From positions 1,426,001 through 1,490,000 of the forward strand of contig NC_083529.1 in NCBI RefSeq assembly GCF_032362555.1: 64,000 nt of DNA, read 5' to 3'. The position numbers and the translations under genes are program-made. Positions 11,023 to 21,693 of this stretch are shown here, piece after piece. Origin of the DNA: Amyelois transitella (lineage: Eukaryota; Arthropoda; Insecta; Lepidoptera; Pyralidae). Each line of letters starts with the position of its first letter. The stretch's first letter is position 1. A model generated the notes under the pieces. It saw only the letters and a program-made list of their open reading frames with translations. It was not told the origin of the DNA and did no database searches.

Positions 11023-14000
11023 GTGAGTAAGATCCCAATGTAGATTTCTTTACTATCCATCGATTACAAAGTATCTTAGCTTTATCTCCTAAAGTTATTT
11101 CCTTTTTTTAGAATGAGATCATTATGAGAATGGAGCAGTATAAATTACTTATGATTAATAATTATTTTTTTTTCACATTTCTCATCTTTCCATGTTCTAA
11201 AACTCAAACTCAAAATATTTATTGCATAACTGTGTAGATATGTAGATGAAATTACATTTAACAGTATCAACAGCTTGCCCCTTCAGGCATGCAATATTTT
11301 TTAATATTGAAAATACTAACATATCTAAAATAATACAGACATAAAACTTTTTCTAAACATAACATTACATAGAAAATTGTTTGTTTCTCTTAGCATCCTC
11401 AAATACAATTACAATGTTATCAAAGAGAATGCTAGCCCAGGTTTAATAAAATTATATCATTATACATAATAATAGTATCATTTACTGTACCTTGTAGTTC
11501 CCTGCACCAATAGGAAAAATATAAAAATAAGACCACTCCATCTCTTTCCCATGGATGTTGTCAAAGGCGACTAAGGGATAGGCTTATAAACTTGTGATTC
11601 TTCTTTTAGGCGACAGGCTAGCAACCTGTCACTATTTGAATCTCATTTCTATCATTAAGCCAAGCACCTGAATGTGGCTTATTAGTCTTTATAAGACTGT
11701 TGGCTCTGACTACCCCGCAAGGGATATAGACGTGATTATATGTATGTATGTATGTAATAGTATCATTTAGCTATATCCCTTCAGACCCTTAGTTCCCTTT
11801 GTCATCTGTTACATCTATGGAAAAGAGATTATCCCTTTATACTGCATCAAAAAACTACCCAGCCCAGTAATACCTATCCCCCATAAGTATTTTATCAATT
11901 TAATATCTTATCACTTATAAAACTAGGTATTATTAAAATAAAGCTTCATAAACAACAAACAAGATTATTATCAATCAATACTGATTAACTGATAAACGGC
12001 CTCTGTGGCATAGGGGTATTGCTCCGTACACCCGTACTGATATGCCACAAGTACCCGTACTGGTATGACTCCGTGCTAGTGTCCTAGGTTCGAAACCCGG
12101 CTAGGGCATGATGAGAAAGAAACGTTCTCTGATTATCCTGGGTCTTGAATGTTTATCAATATAAGTATTTATTATAAAATACTGAATCGTTGGGTTAGTA
12201 TCTCATAACACAAGTTTTGAATTTACTTAGAGGCTAACTCAATCTGTGTAATTTGTCCCGTATATATATATTTATTTATATATTACCGATTATTGTTTTT
12301 CAAAAGTGATAAGTACCTACCTATATTGTAAAAGTCAATCAATGGAAGGTTATAAAACGGGATTCGTCTTTTCGGTAATAAACAAGACTTTTCAATACTG
12401 TTGGCTCTGTCTTCCCTGTAACAGATAAAGCCGTGATTCTATGTATGTGGGGTTCAACAGACAGCAATCCATCTGACCTACGCAACCTTTGCAGGGGAAC
12501 CTGACCCATTATCGGATCATGTTAAAAGCTGCACAAGACTAATTTGCCTATTTCTTTAGTCGCCTTTTACGACATCTATATACTGTATAGTATACTATAT
12601 TCTAAAAATATATATTGAAATAATAATTTCAGTGTGTTCGCTGAGTTGCCACAGACATACAAAGTGTCCAAAGAACAGTTTCGATTCTATGACGAGAACG
12701 GATTTCTGGTTATCAAAGAGTTGATAGACTTCGAATCTTTGTACAGTTACAAGTATGTATATTCATATTATCATTTATTTTTACTAACAACATCAATAGT
12801 GAAAGGAGTGGTTTGGTCATGTAATGTAGAGATGATGAATAAAAATAGGTTAACTAAGGTAATATAGGTACAAGGAGATTGTGAACGCCTAGTTGATATT
12901 AAGATTTAGAAAGACCTAGGTATATGAACATAACGTAGCATCAATACTATACATATATGCTGTGCTGCGTCCGCGACCCTCAAGGATGAATAATATTCCC
13001 CGTTGATTTCACGTTTTCTATTATTTCTTCACTCCTAATAGTTACAGCGTGATATTATATAGCCTAAATATATATATAGCCTTCCTCGATAAATAGTCTA
13101 TTCAACACAAAAAGAATTTTTCAATTCGAACCAGGTAGTTCCTGAGATTAAAGCGTTCAAACAAACTCTTCAGCTTTATAATATTAGTATAGATTATAAG
13201 CATTCCCTCCAGGAGAGAATTCTGAATTTCTGTATGTATACATACCTGTCTCCCATTTGGGTGGAGACTATGGATTTCCACTTGCTACGATCCTAACAGG
13301 CCTCTCATGAATATTCGACGATCAAGGGTACTAACATCTCCCTTTTCTTAAGTCATTCGCAATTTAGTCCTTGAAAGTTCGACGAATCCGGCCCTGTCCT
13401 ATTTCTTCTGTATGTTTGTCTGTATGTTTAGTAAGTTTAATTTCCGTGTGGTTCCCGGCACCAATACAAGAAAGGGATAGGCTTACAAACTTAGATTCAT
13501 TTTAAGGCGATGGTTTAGCAACCTGTCGCTATTTGAATCTCAATTCTATCATTGAGCCAAATAGCTGAACGCGGCCATGCAGTCTTTTCAAGACTGTTGG
13601 CTCTGTCTACCCCGCAAGGGATATAGGCGTGACCATATGTATGTATGTTTAATTACAGGAAACGCTTCGTACAAGTATGCAACGGCCTCGTAGACAAAGG
13701 ATCCATGACCATCGTTAAGGAGCCATCGCTCGTCGATAAACAGAGGAAACCAGAGGATTACGTCAATAAGGTAATGACGTTCGGAACGTAAGTTGAACCA
13801 AAATAATGGCGGTCTGTACGGGAGCTTTATTCTTGAATGTTGAAAGGACGTTATGTCTATATTTGAGGGTATTTTTGACGGCCTCTGTGGCGCAGCGGTA
13901 GTACGCTTGTCTGTGACATCGGAGGTCCCGGGTTCGAATCCCGGCCAGGGCATGATGTGAAAATAACTTTTTCTGATTGGCTTGGGTCTTGGATGTTTAT

Positions 14001-17000
14001 CTATATAAGTATTTATAATAAAATATAGTATCGTTGAGTTAGTATCTCGTAACCACAAGTCTTGAACTTACTTCGAGGCTACTAAATCAGTGTAATTTAT
14101 CCCGTATATATTTATTTACTATTTATTTACATAATACGGAGTTTTCAAATAATACTATATATAATTATATAATACTATAGTAATTATAATTACTAGCTGT
14201 CCCGGCAAACGATTTTTTTAATATAAATATTTTTAAAAAATTTCAAATAAAAAAAAATTATGGCTTGACAACCGTTATCACAAAGCGGTATGAGAAATAG
14301 ATGTTGGCCGATTCTCAGACCTACTCAATATGCTTACAAAATTTCATGAAAATCGGTCAAGCCGTTTCGGAGGTGTACGGGAACGAACATTGTGACACGA
14401 GAATTTTATACAAGTATATAAGACAAGAATTTTATATATAAGAAGAATTTTATATATAATACAAGATTATTATATATTAGACAATAATTTTATATATTAG
14501 ACAATAATTTTATATATAAGACAAGATTATTATATATAAGGCAATAATTTTATATATAAGACAAGAATTTTATATTAAAGATATAACCCATACTTATTTG
14601 TTTATGATAACGCACACACTGTTAGATATACATATATAAGTTTGTGCGATATATTGGTTACAGCTAAACGACGTCTTATACGACGATGTATTCGCCACAT
14701 ACGTCGAGCACCCGAGACTTCTCCACGTGTTGTCACAGTTCATCGGTGATGAGATAACAGCGGTGAACAGCATGATGATAAACAAACCGCCCGGCACCGA
14801 CAGACATCCGCCTCATCAGGTGAGTTGTGTATTTATTTACTAGAGTAGATGCCTGACTGACTTTTTGGCTAAATATGTTGTTTGCGCCGTAATGTTTTTA
14901 CAAAATGAATGTTTGAACGATAAATTCATTAAATCCAACTAATATTATAAATACGAAATTGAGTTTGTTTGTTTGTTGTCTCTTAACGCGTTATCAAGAA
15001 GATTTTTAGTATGATTTTAAGAAAATGGATTCAACAGCTTCTTGAAATCTTGCTTATTTATAATTAAGAGTTATTGATCGGTGACCTTGGATCATTTTAA
15101 CATGATTCGTAACGTACGAAATAAAATAAAAGTAACCCAATATAAGATCCATGGTCAAAGACATACCCCGGGCTCCTCTCCAGAGAGGTGAGGATGCAAC
15201 CGGGACTCAAGCATGGAGGAAGTAGAACATACATACATACATATATATGGTCACGTCTATATCCCTTATGGGGTAGACAGAGCCAACAGTCTTGAAAAGA
15301 CTGATCGGCCACGTTCAACTATTTGGCTTAATGATAGAATTGAGATCCAAATAGTGACAGGTTGCTAGCCCATCGCCTAAAAAAAGATTCCCAAGTTTGT
15401 AAGCCTTTCCCTTAGTCGCCTTTTACGTCATCCATGGGAAAGAGATGTAGTGGTCCTATTCGTTTTTGTATTGGTGCCGGGAACCAAACGGCACAAGTGT
15501 GAAGTAGAACAGTTTGTAAAATCTAATCTGGGGTGTGACAGTTTGTTAGAAAATTGCTCTTATTTTAAGGGCTTATCTGCTGAACTGATTTTGATGTTTT
15601 TAACTAACGTCACAAATAAAAGTTTGAAAGAAAAATGTTTTTTTCCAATATTATTCCCCAAATGCCCTAAAAGGGGACTGACCCTTTGTTTAACAATAAA
15701 TTTTAAGACTGATTTAAATGTTTTATGTTGACGTCACAAATAAAATGTTTTTAAAAATAATAACAATTCTCTCATTAAGCCAAATAGCTGAACGTGGCCA
15801 TTCAGTCTTTTCAAGACTGTTGGCTCTATCTACCCCGCAAGGGATATAGTCGTGACCATATGTATATATGTATGTAATAACACGTCTTAATTTGACCGCA
15901 ACAATTTCAGGATCTATTTTATTTCCCGTTCCGTCCAGCCGATAAGATCATAGCGGCTTGGACGGCCATAGACCACGTGGATTTTCAAAATGGCTGCCTT
16001 TACGTCATTCCCGGTTCGCACAAGGAGAAGAAAATATATGAACACGGCAATGTTGGAGTAAGTTTATTTTTGCATACACATATCACGTCTTTATCCCTTA
16101 CGAGATAGACAGAGTCAATAGTCTCTAAAAGACTCTACGTTTATTTGGATGGTTTTCAATAATGGAATAGAGATGCATATAGTAACAGGTTGTTAGCCTA
16201 TCGCCTAAAAGAAGAATGCCAGTTGTATCGGCTTTCCTTTGATAGACTTTTACAATCACGGGAGAAGCAGTTAGCCACAGATTTTTTCTTTGCCACCACA
16301 CCAGAATGGAAGCTCGCACTAGTTAAATGCTACTATTCCCTTAATCACCTTTTACGACATCCATAGGAAAAAGTGGTTTGATCCTATCCCAAAGGGCAAG
16401 AGGAACCGCACGGCACTAGTAAAGCAAATAAATTTGTTGTACAATTCTTTTAAATTTGCTCTTGTTTTTTTTTTAAAGATTTCCAAGAAATTGTACCACG
16501 GCATTATAAAGGAAGACGCCGTAGCCCCCGCGGCAAAGCGGGTGCAGCTTGAAATGTCTCCGGGGGACACGGTTTTCTTCCACCCCCTACTGGTACACGG
16601 TTCCGGGGCTAACGTTTCTAAGGTATTATTTTATACATACATACATATAATCACGTCTATATCCCTAGCGGTGTAGACAGAGCCAACAGTCTTGTAAAGA
16701 CTGACAGGCCACGTTCAGCTATTTGGCTTTAAGATAGAATTGAGATTCAAATAGTGGCGTTGCTAGCACATTGCCTAAAAAAGAATCTCAGTTATTATTT
16801 TATCAATATAAGAGTATTAGATCATTGATCAATATAACAGTATTAGCTATTAGTATTAGCTATCAGTCTTTTCAAGACTCATTTTGCCTTATAATTTGCG
16901 GTAATACGCTTGTCTGTGACACGGCAGGTCCCGGGTTTGAATCCCGGCCAGGGCATGATGAGAAACGAACTTTCTCTGATTGGTCTGGGTCTTGGATGTT

Positions 17001-17985
17001 TCTCTATATAAGTGTGTATTATGATATGAAATTTATATAATATAATATGTAGTATCGTTGAGTTAGTATCTCGTAACACAAGTATCGAACTTACTTCGAG
17101 GCCATCTGAATCTGTGTAATTTGTCCCGTAGGTATATATTTATTTGTATATTTTGCGACTATTGGCTCTGCCTACCCCGTAAAAGATAGAGACGTGTTTG
17201 TATTTACGTTTACCTTGCTATCAAGTATTTTTTTTTGTTTTAGAATTACCGCAAATCAATGACGTGCCACTTTGCAAGCGGCGACTGCTATTATATAGAC
17301 GTAAAAGGCACGATACAAGAAGAGCTGGCGAAGGAGATCGTGGGAGAAGCGAAGAGAAGAGGCTTTGATCTCACTTTTCAGGTGAGAGAGATTTTTTTTT
17401 AATCTTTATTGTACAAAAAACAAATGGCGGACTATTTGCGCTGGAGTATAATATCTACCATTCGACTATTGGGGTCTGACAGAGAACTTTAAATTTTAAT
17501 CAGTCATTAATAATAATCATAGAATTTGGATTAATATTAGATTAATAATAATAAAATAGTCTTATTTTAAAGATATTTTTTTTAATAAATTTTCTCTTAA
17601 ATTGTACCGATATTGATGAAATTAAGACTATTCTCTCTCTCTCTCCCATCTTTGTGGATATTTAGTGGCGGTGTTTGTAACTGGAAATACGCAATGTTGC
17701 CAGTTGCATTCTCCACCGTTACATTACGTTGCCTTTTTTTGTTTTTGAAGAGGCAACCCTTTTTACGGACCACCTCCCGGATTTACACACGTGAGAATGT
17801 GGAACTGTGGTCCACAATATAAATTTTTGCAGATGTCATATCTCTTATTGAGGTTGTAAACCTCAAAATGAATTTGCGTGTGTGTTCCAATTTTAAACAT
17901 AAACAATTGATGATGAATAATTTAATTTCAGGAAACGTGGAAGTATAGAAGTAAGATCGTCAAGGGCGTTCGTTCTAATTTGTAA
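10973..17985 (+). CDS. PHYH: Phytanoyl-CoA dioxygenase (PHYH-like), eight coding exons
   Basis: Joining 10973-11022, 12633-12752, 13659-13770, 14664-14819, 15911-16057, 16479-16622, 17244-17381 and 17932-17985 gives 921 nt, 306 residues plus stop, with every phase matching and GT-AG borders throughout. The product is a non-haem Fe(II)/2-oxoglutarate dioxygenase; PHYH 2-hydroxylates phytanoyl-CoA in peroxisomal alpha-oxidation. Visible catalytic residues are the iron ligands His145-x-Asp147 (HQD), then YFPFRP, the [12 protein letters not shown] strand, the distal His235 in [11 protein letters not shown], and Arg246 (NYRKS), the usual 2-oxoglutarate anchor. Human PHYH is a little longer because of its N-terminal targeting sequence. 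Here no PTS2 is evident. The C-terminus SNL resembles a PTS1 but lacks the basic middle residue, so peroxisomal import is uncertain. Introns carry several SINEs. The family call is very secure; exon 1 is the least certain piece. Confidence 0.9.
11497..11754 (+). repeat. SINE-A copy
   Basis: Full length but with a diverged 5' end (CTTGTAGTTCCCTGCACC). PHYH intron 1. A LINE tail (CAAAATATTTATTGCATAA) precedes it at 11205-11300, and a 3' SINE-A scrap lies at 12380-12450. Confidence 0.82.
11998..12284 (+). repeat. tRNA-derived SINE (SINE-T)
   Basis: Starts GGCCTCTGTGG, with box B-like GGTTCGAAACC and body GGGCATGATGAGAAA. The tRNA-like head carries an extra segment of about 45 bp compared with the other copies. 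PHYH intron 1. Confidence 0.82.
12633..12752 (+). CDS. PHYH: PHYH-like exon 2
   Basis: Acceptor ttcag, donor AA|GTATGT. Encodes [20 protein letters not shown], the N-terminal helix and strand typical of the family. Confidence 0.92.
12959..13195 (+). repeat. LINE-tail repeat (TGCGTCCGCGACC ... GCTTTATAATATTAGTATAG)
   Basis: Same family as 48043-48308, 51013-51287, 61452-61576 and 63843-64000. It ends in an ATTAGTATAGAT-type terminus. Confidence 0.7.
13444..13650 (+). repeat. SINE-A copy with internal deletion
   Basis: Head and 3' two-thirds present; about 50 bp after ACCAATACAAGAAA is missing. It ends 8 bp before PHYH exon 3, so its (TATG)n tail sits in the acceptor region. Confidence 0.85.
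13659..13770 (+). CDS. PHYH: PHYH-like exon 3
   Basis: Acceptor attacag, donor AAG|GTAATG. Starts with one base completing a Lys codon and ends in phase 0 at VNK. Confidence 0.9.
13880..14130 (+). repeat. tRNA-derived SINE (SINE-T)
   Basis: Well-preserved copy: GGCCTCTGTGGCGCAGCGG head, B box GGTTCGAATCC, tail TTGTCCCGTATATATTTATT. PHYH intron 3. Confidence 0.88.
14193..14398 (+). repeat. RTE-like LINE tail
   Basis: Contains CTGTCCCGGCAAACG, TTTCATGAAAATCGGTCAAG and CCGTTTCGGAG. A second copy lies at 60146-60390. Confidence 0.72.
14399..14580 (+). repeat. Tandem AT-rich satellite, about 20-25 bp unit
   Basis: Roughly eight units of the type AATTTTATATATAAGACAAG directly continue the LINE tail at 14193-14398. 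Confidence 0.82.
14664..14819 (+). CDS. PHYH: PHYH-like exon 4 (iron-ligand His145)
   Basis: Acceptor gttacag, donor CAG|GTGAGT. Ends in PPHQ, so His145 of the HxD iron motif is here and Asp147 is the first residue of the next exon. Confidence 0.93.
15229..15500 (-). repeat. SINE-A copy with target duplication
   Basis: GAAGTAGAAC precedes the CATA tract and recurs at 15501-15510. PHYH intron 4. A second, 3'-only piece lies at 15767-15874 on the plus strand. Confidence 0.88.
15911..16057 (+). CDS. PHYH: PHYH-like exon 5 (Asp147 and core jelly-roll)
   Basis: Acceptor tttcag, donor GGA|GTAAGT. Carries DLFYFPFRP and the [12 protein letters not shown] strand, the best-conserved block of the family. 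Confidence 0.95.
16072..16416 (-). repeat. SINE-A copy interrupted by about 80 bp
   Basis: Starts 15 bp after PHYH exon 5; the GTGCCG end is at 16416. A segment around 16255-16325 does not match the family and may be an insertion. Confidence 0.75.
16479..16622 (+). CDS. PHYH: PHYH-like exon 6 (distal His235)
   Basis: Acceptor taaag, donor AAG|GTATTA. Contains [20 protein letters not shown] with the third iron ligand. Confidence 0.93.
16632..16790 (-). repeat. SINE-A partial copy
   Basis: 3' half only, beginning 10 bp after PHYH exon 6. Confidence 0.8.
16893..17152 (+). repeat. tRNA-derived SINE, 5' truncated
   Basis: Lacks the GGCCTCTGTGG head but keeps CGCTTGTCTGTGACA, the B box and the whole body. 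PHYH intron 6. Confidence 0.82.
17244..17381 (+). CDS. PHYH: PHYH-like exon 7 (2-oxoglutarate Arg246)
   Basis: Acceptor tttag, donor [29 protein letters not shown] holds the co-substrate-binding arginine. Confidence 0.93.
17932..17985 (+). CDS. PHYH: PHYH-like exon 8 (stop)
   Basis: Acceptor atttcag. Encodes [17 protein letters not shown] then TAA. Confidence 0.9.
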   Translation, partial: ETWKYRSKIVKGVRSNL

Positions 17986-18505
17986 TTAGAATAATGGTGT
18001 TTGAAATATGAAGCATGACATAAAAATTGCAAAAATGAATATTAATTTTCATTTAAATATATATATAGGTATATATTATATATATTTGCTCAATTTTTAT
18101 TAATTTAAAATATTATAATTTTAAATAAAAATTTAGCGATATTTCAAATATTTATGTATTTGTAGGCTAGTGGGTGATATTTCAATTTGGTTCTTATTCA
18201 GCTTTATAGAAATAGATTTAATAAGATGTTACCTGAGTTGTCATCACAACGTATGTACAATACCGAAGATTATGTTAAGATATTTGATTATTAATTATAA
18301 AACTTTTAAAATATATTTTTGTATATATTTTTTTTATTGTTCTGTTTTTCTTATTTTCAATTTATATATAATCTTTGTATAAAGTATTGCTGACATTCCA
18401 AATACTTTAATTTTGTAATTTAATCTAAGGGTTTATGGTTAATTGAGAGTTTAATTAAGTATAATTTTTTTATATTAATATTGTGATATAATTGTTATTT
18501 TTTGA

Positions 18506-18511
18506 AATAAA
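18506..18511 (+). terminator. Candidate poly(A) signal of the PHYH-like gene
   Basis: AATAAA about 520 nt past the stop, followed by a T-rich stretch. Confidence 0.35.
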
Positions 18512-21428
18512 TTTTACTTGTTAAAACCTTGTTTTTATTTATGATAGGTTATCGTGAAAAACAGCTTCAAAAATGTTCGAATCCCACCTCTGCCGTGTGT
18601 ACCAATGAATATTTACGATAATAGTTCACCTCCCTGTAAATAGATGTAGTAGAATAGATGTATATAAGTTAATTCCTTAACAGACTTCTATTATCTGTCA
18701 GGTATTATTTGGACCAGTCTGCAATAAAACAAACATTATATTAAAATTATTTTATTTTGTCCATAGTCTTAGGTTCGGTAAATACTTAGAACTTAATTAA
18801 AATCGATAATTCGTTGTTTTGTTAAACTGATATATTACGAAACGATGCTCTCAAAATAATATAAGTTAAAGTATTTAATTTGGTATTTTAATACCAGTAT
18901 CAACTAAGTACATTCCTTTAACAAGTGGAATAATCTTAATAATCCCTTTCTTCTAGCTATTATTTTCTTATACAATCTTTAAACACAGAAAAGCTATTAC
19001 ACTTCACTGCTATCCTGTCTTGACAAAAATTATACTTATATTTAAATATTTTGTTAATTGTTTATAATATATTTGTCTATCATTTTGATAACGACGAAGT
19101 GGCAAAAATATTGAGCTAAAATAAATATGACAGCAATAAAGACTCTTTGCACGATACAATATGTGTGAATGACATACCTAAAATAACTTACACAGAATAC
19201 TAATTATTACATTTACGATAATGTTGTATATCTTTTTAATAAATCTACATATTTGTTCTGCTAATTTTTAATTTATTTCTAAAACATGAACCTTTTTCTG
19301 GTTTCTATTACGATATTTTCGAAGTTATGTTAGTAATGCAAGTTTGAAATAGATGGCGCTACTTGCATCATTCGAATTAAATTGTTATTTACATTTTTTA
19401 ATTTCTAATTTAAAGTTATACGTTATCATAAGATATATAATTCCTTAATTTGCTATTGTTGTGCAATATACAGCGAAGAATATTTCTAAATATTATATTT
19501 ACATTATTAATATAAAAAGAAAAATATTAATATTACATTAATGTGAAAATAACTTATTTTAAAACTGTGACATGAGACTAGATCTGGTTTGGAGAATTAT
19601 TAAAAAGAATTAAAATAAATACATACTGTGAAATATATCTTAAAAGGTACATTTGTTCGGTGTAAAGAAAAATCTGATCTGGTAACTAAATTAATGTAAT
19701 TAAAATTCTTCGGTGTCTCCGTCAAAAATCTGAAAAAAAGAAATTTGGAAATAAAATAATCAAAAAGTTGCAAAAATATTTTGGGTGATATTTCCGTAAA
19801 TCTTTTTAATTCTTTGAATTTATAAGATAGGTTGGTGTTATCATTATATTTTATCATGTTATTAGTTAAAATAAATTTGTATTAATTTTTATTATTAAGT
19901 TAATATTTTTTTTTCTAAAAGCTTATTGTTACGGTATATTTCACCACCTTATTACAAATTGAGTTATTATAAAAACTTCTAATTTGTGTCCTCGAAGCTT
20001 TACCAAAAAAGAAAGTGCCAAAGTTCGAAAGTGTATCTTGTTGGATTAATGTTAGTCGAATAATAATATTTATCGAAGCAATGAGTGTTGAATTATTTGG
20101 GTTCAAAATTAAGACTGTGTCGAAATTCATAATTTCAGCCCATATTACTTCACCTTTACAGTTTATCTTTTTGTAATAAGATGATCGAAAAGTACAAATA
20201 AATATTAAAATGTATAAAAAAAATAGTTAAAAATATTAAAATTGTTTCAAATAAAACCTCGTCCAAACCAAATCTAACTACATTAAAGCTTTGTGCGTTA
20301 AAAGCTGAGTAAAGCAGGCGTTTTTGAAGCTAGAATCATGCTTAGTTCACGCACATTAAAATGGTTCATATTGGGTCCTATAAATTTTAATGTCATAACG
20401 ATTTTTAGCATAATAAACACTGAGTAAAAAAAATTAAATTCATGCAACGTTTTTCATAAAATTTAAATTTAATGATGGTAACAAAAAATGTTATGCGCAC
20501 ATTATGACATTTAAATGTAGATACCCAATATTGACGAATTTCAAATACAAGTTAGGAAAGAAGTAAACTAAAATGGCTCTTTTAATATCTATTGAAAAAT
20601 AATACAATTTCAAAAACATGGTTTTTTTTTTATTTTAAGGAGAATTTATTAGCTTATTTTATTTGGACAAACTCTGGATTAATAAAAAATATTTTTATTT
20701 ATTGTAACATTCCAGTTTACTTCTTTTTTTAAACTACTTCATAAATCTAAATATTTACAGGAATAGTTACTGGCACATGACAAAAATGTGGCTCATTTTC
20801 ATTTGGCCTAAATATGATATAAATTTGACCCAAGAATAAATAAAACAAACGGGGTGAGCTAAATAAAACCGTTTAATTAATATATAAATTTCAGAAGTAT
20901 TGAATTGACAACGCAGCAAATTTGACAAATATTTTCTTTTCAGGGATTAAATTAAAAAAATTTTTTTTTTTATCAAAATGGGGGCCAATGAAAATAAGTC
21001 GAATAAAAATAAGCAAAAATCGAATTATTGCACAAAAAAATTAAAGCTATAAACCCTTTTAAGTTTTAAACGTTTTCTTGTCACAAATATATTCACGAAT
21101 AACTTCTTAATTTCACTTTCAGCTTGGCATAATATAATATTAAAAAAATCAATAAAAACTTAACTTATATGCTATTGAGCTACCTACATAAATAACATGT
21201 CAAATTTCATCCACATCCAGTTTTTTTTAGCAGTTTTTAATCACCCTTTTGAAAGGAGTAAAGGTAAATAAAAACAATATTTAAAAAAAATAACTGTGTT
21301 TCACACACGACCGTCATAGGTCTTATCATTTCCGGTATTAAATTTCCTTACATATTCCATTACCCCATAATTAATGTTTATAATTTTTTTATTAAAAAAA
21401 ACCCCCAGCCGTTCGTCTATATTGCATT

Positions 21429-21434
21429 TTTATT
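21429..21434 (-). terminator. Candidate poly(A) signal of the large gene
   Basis: AATAAA on the minus strand about 97 nt after the stop codon at 21531. Confidence 0.35.
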
Positions 21435-21530
21435 CTAATATACCATTATTTTTTTCGTGTTAAATTACAATTTCCTATGTCATTCCCCGTTTTATATTTC
21501 ATTCTCATACTCGTACTAAAATCTCCCAAG

Positions 21531-21693
21531 TCATTCCCTGTCCCTATAGTTGACATAAACCCTGACCACTTCACCTTCGTATTTCCTTTGTGACGGCATG
21601 AAGTAGAAGTCGGGGTGCGGAGACAGCGTGCCGTCTCGCTCTCGCGGCCCGCGCGGGAGCGAGTACGTCGCGCGCTCAGGCCGGCTCGCGTAA
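21531..21693 (-). CDS. Large gene exon 23: C-terminus
   Basis: Residues 1351-1404 and TGA. Ends [14 protein letters not shown]. Acceptor tttcag; the first base completes the Gly codon of exon 22. Confidence 0.88.

Larger units (their letters stand above)
17986..21530. other. AT-rich interval between converging genes
   Basis: This must contain the 3' UTRs of the PHYH-like gene and of the large minus-strand gene. Short open frames here are in A/T runs with no family resemblance. I see no gene, no inverted-repeat element and, unusually for this window, no SINE copy. Confidence 0.6.

Noticed and set aside
13880-13955. tRNA gene suggested by box B and a GGCGCAGCGG head
   Set aside because: The same head heads several dispersed copies with a shared non-tRNA body; it is a SINE and does not fold as a full cloverleaf.
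15450-15731. 93-codon plus-strand ORF
   Set aside because: Its first part lies in a SINE-A copy and the rest has no features; it is within a PHYH intron.
17613-17822. 69-codon ORF in the last PHYH intron
   Set aside because: No homology recognised, no splice support; composition fits intronic sequence.
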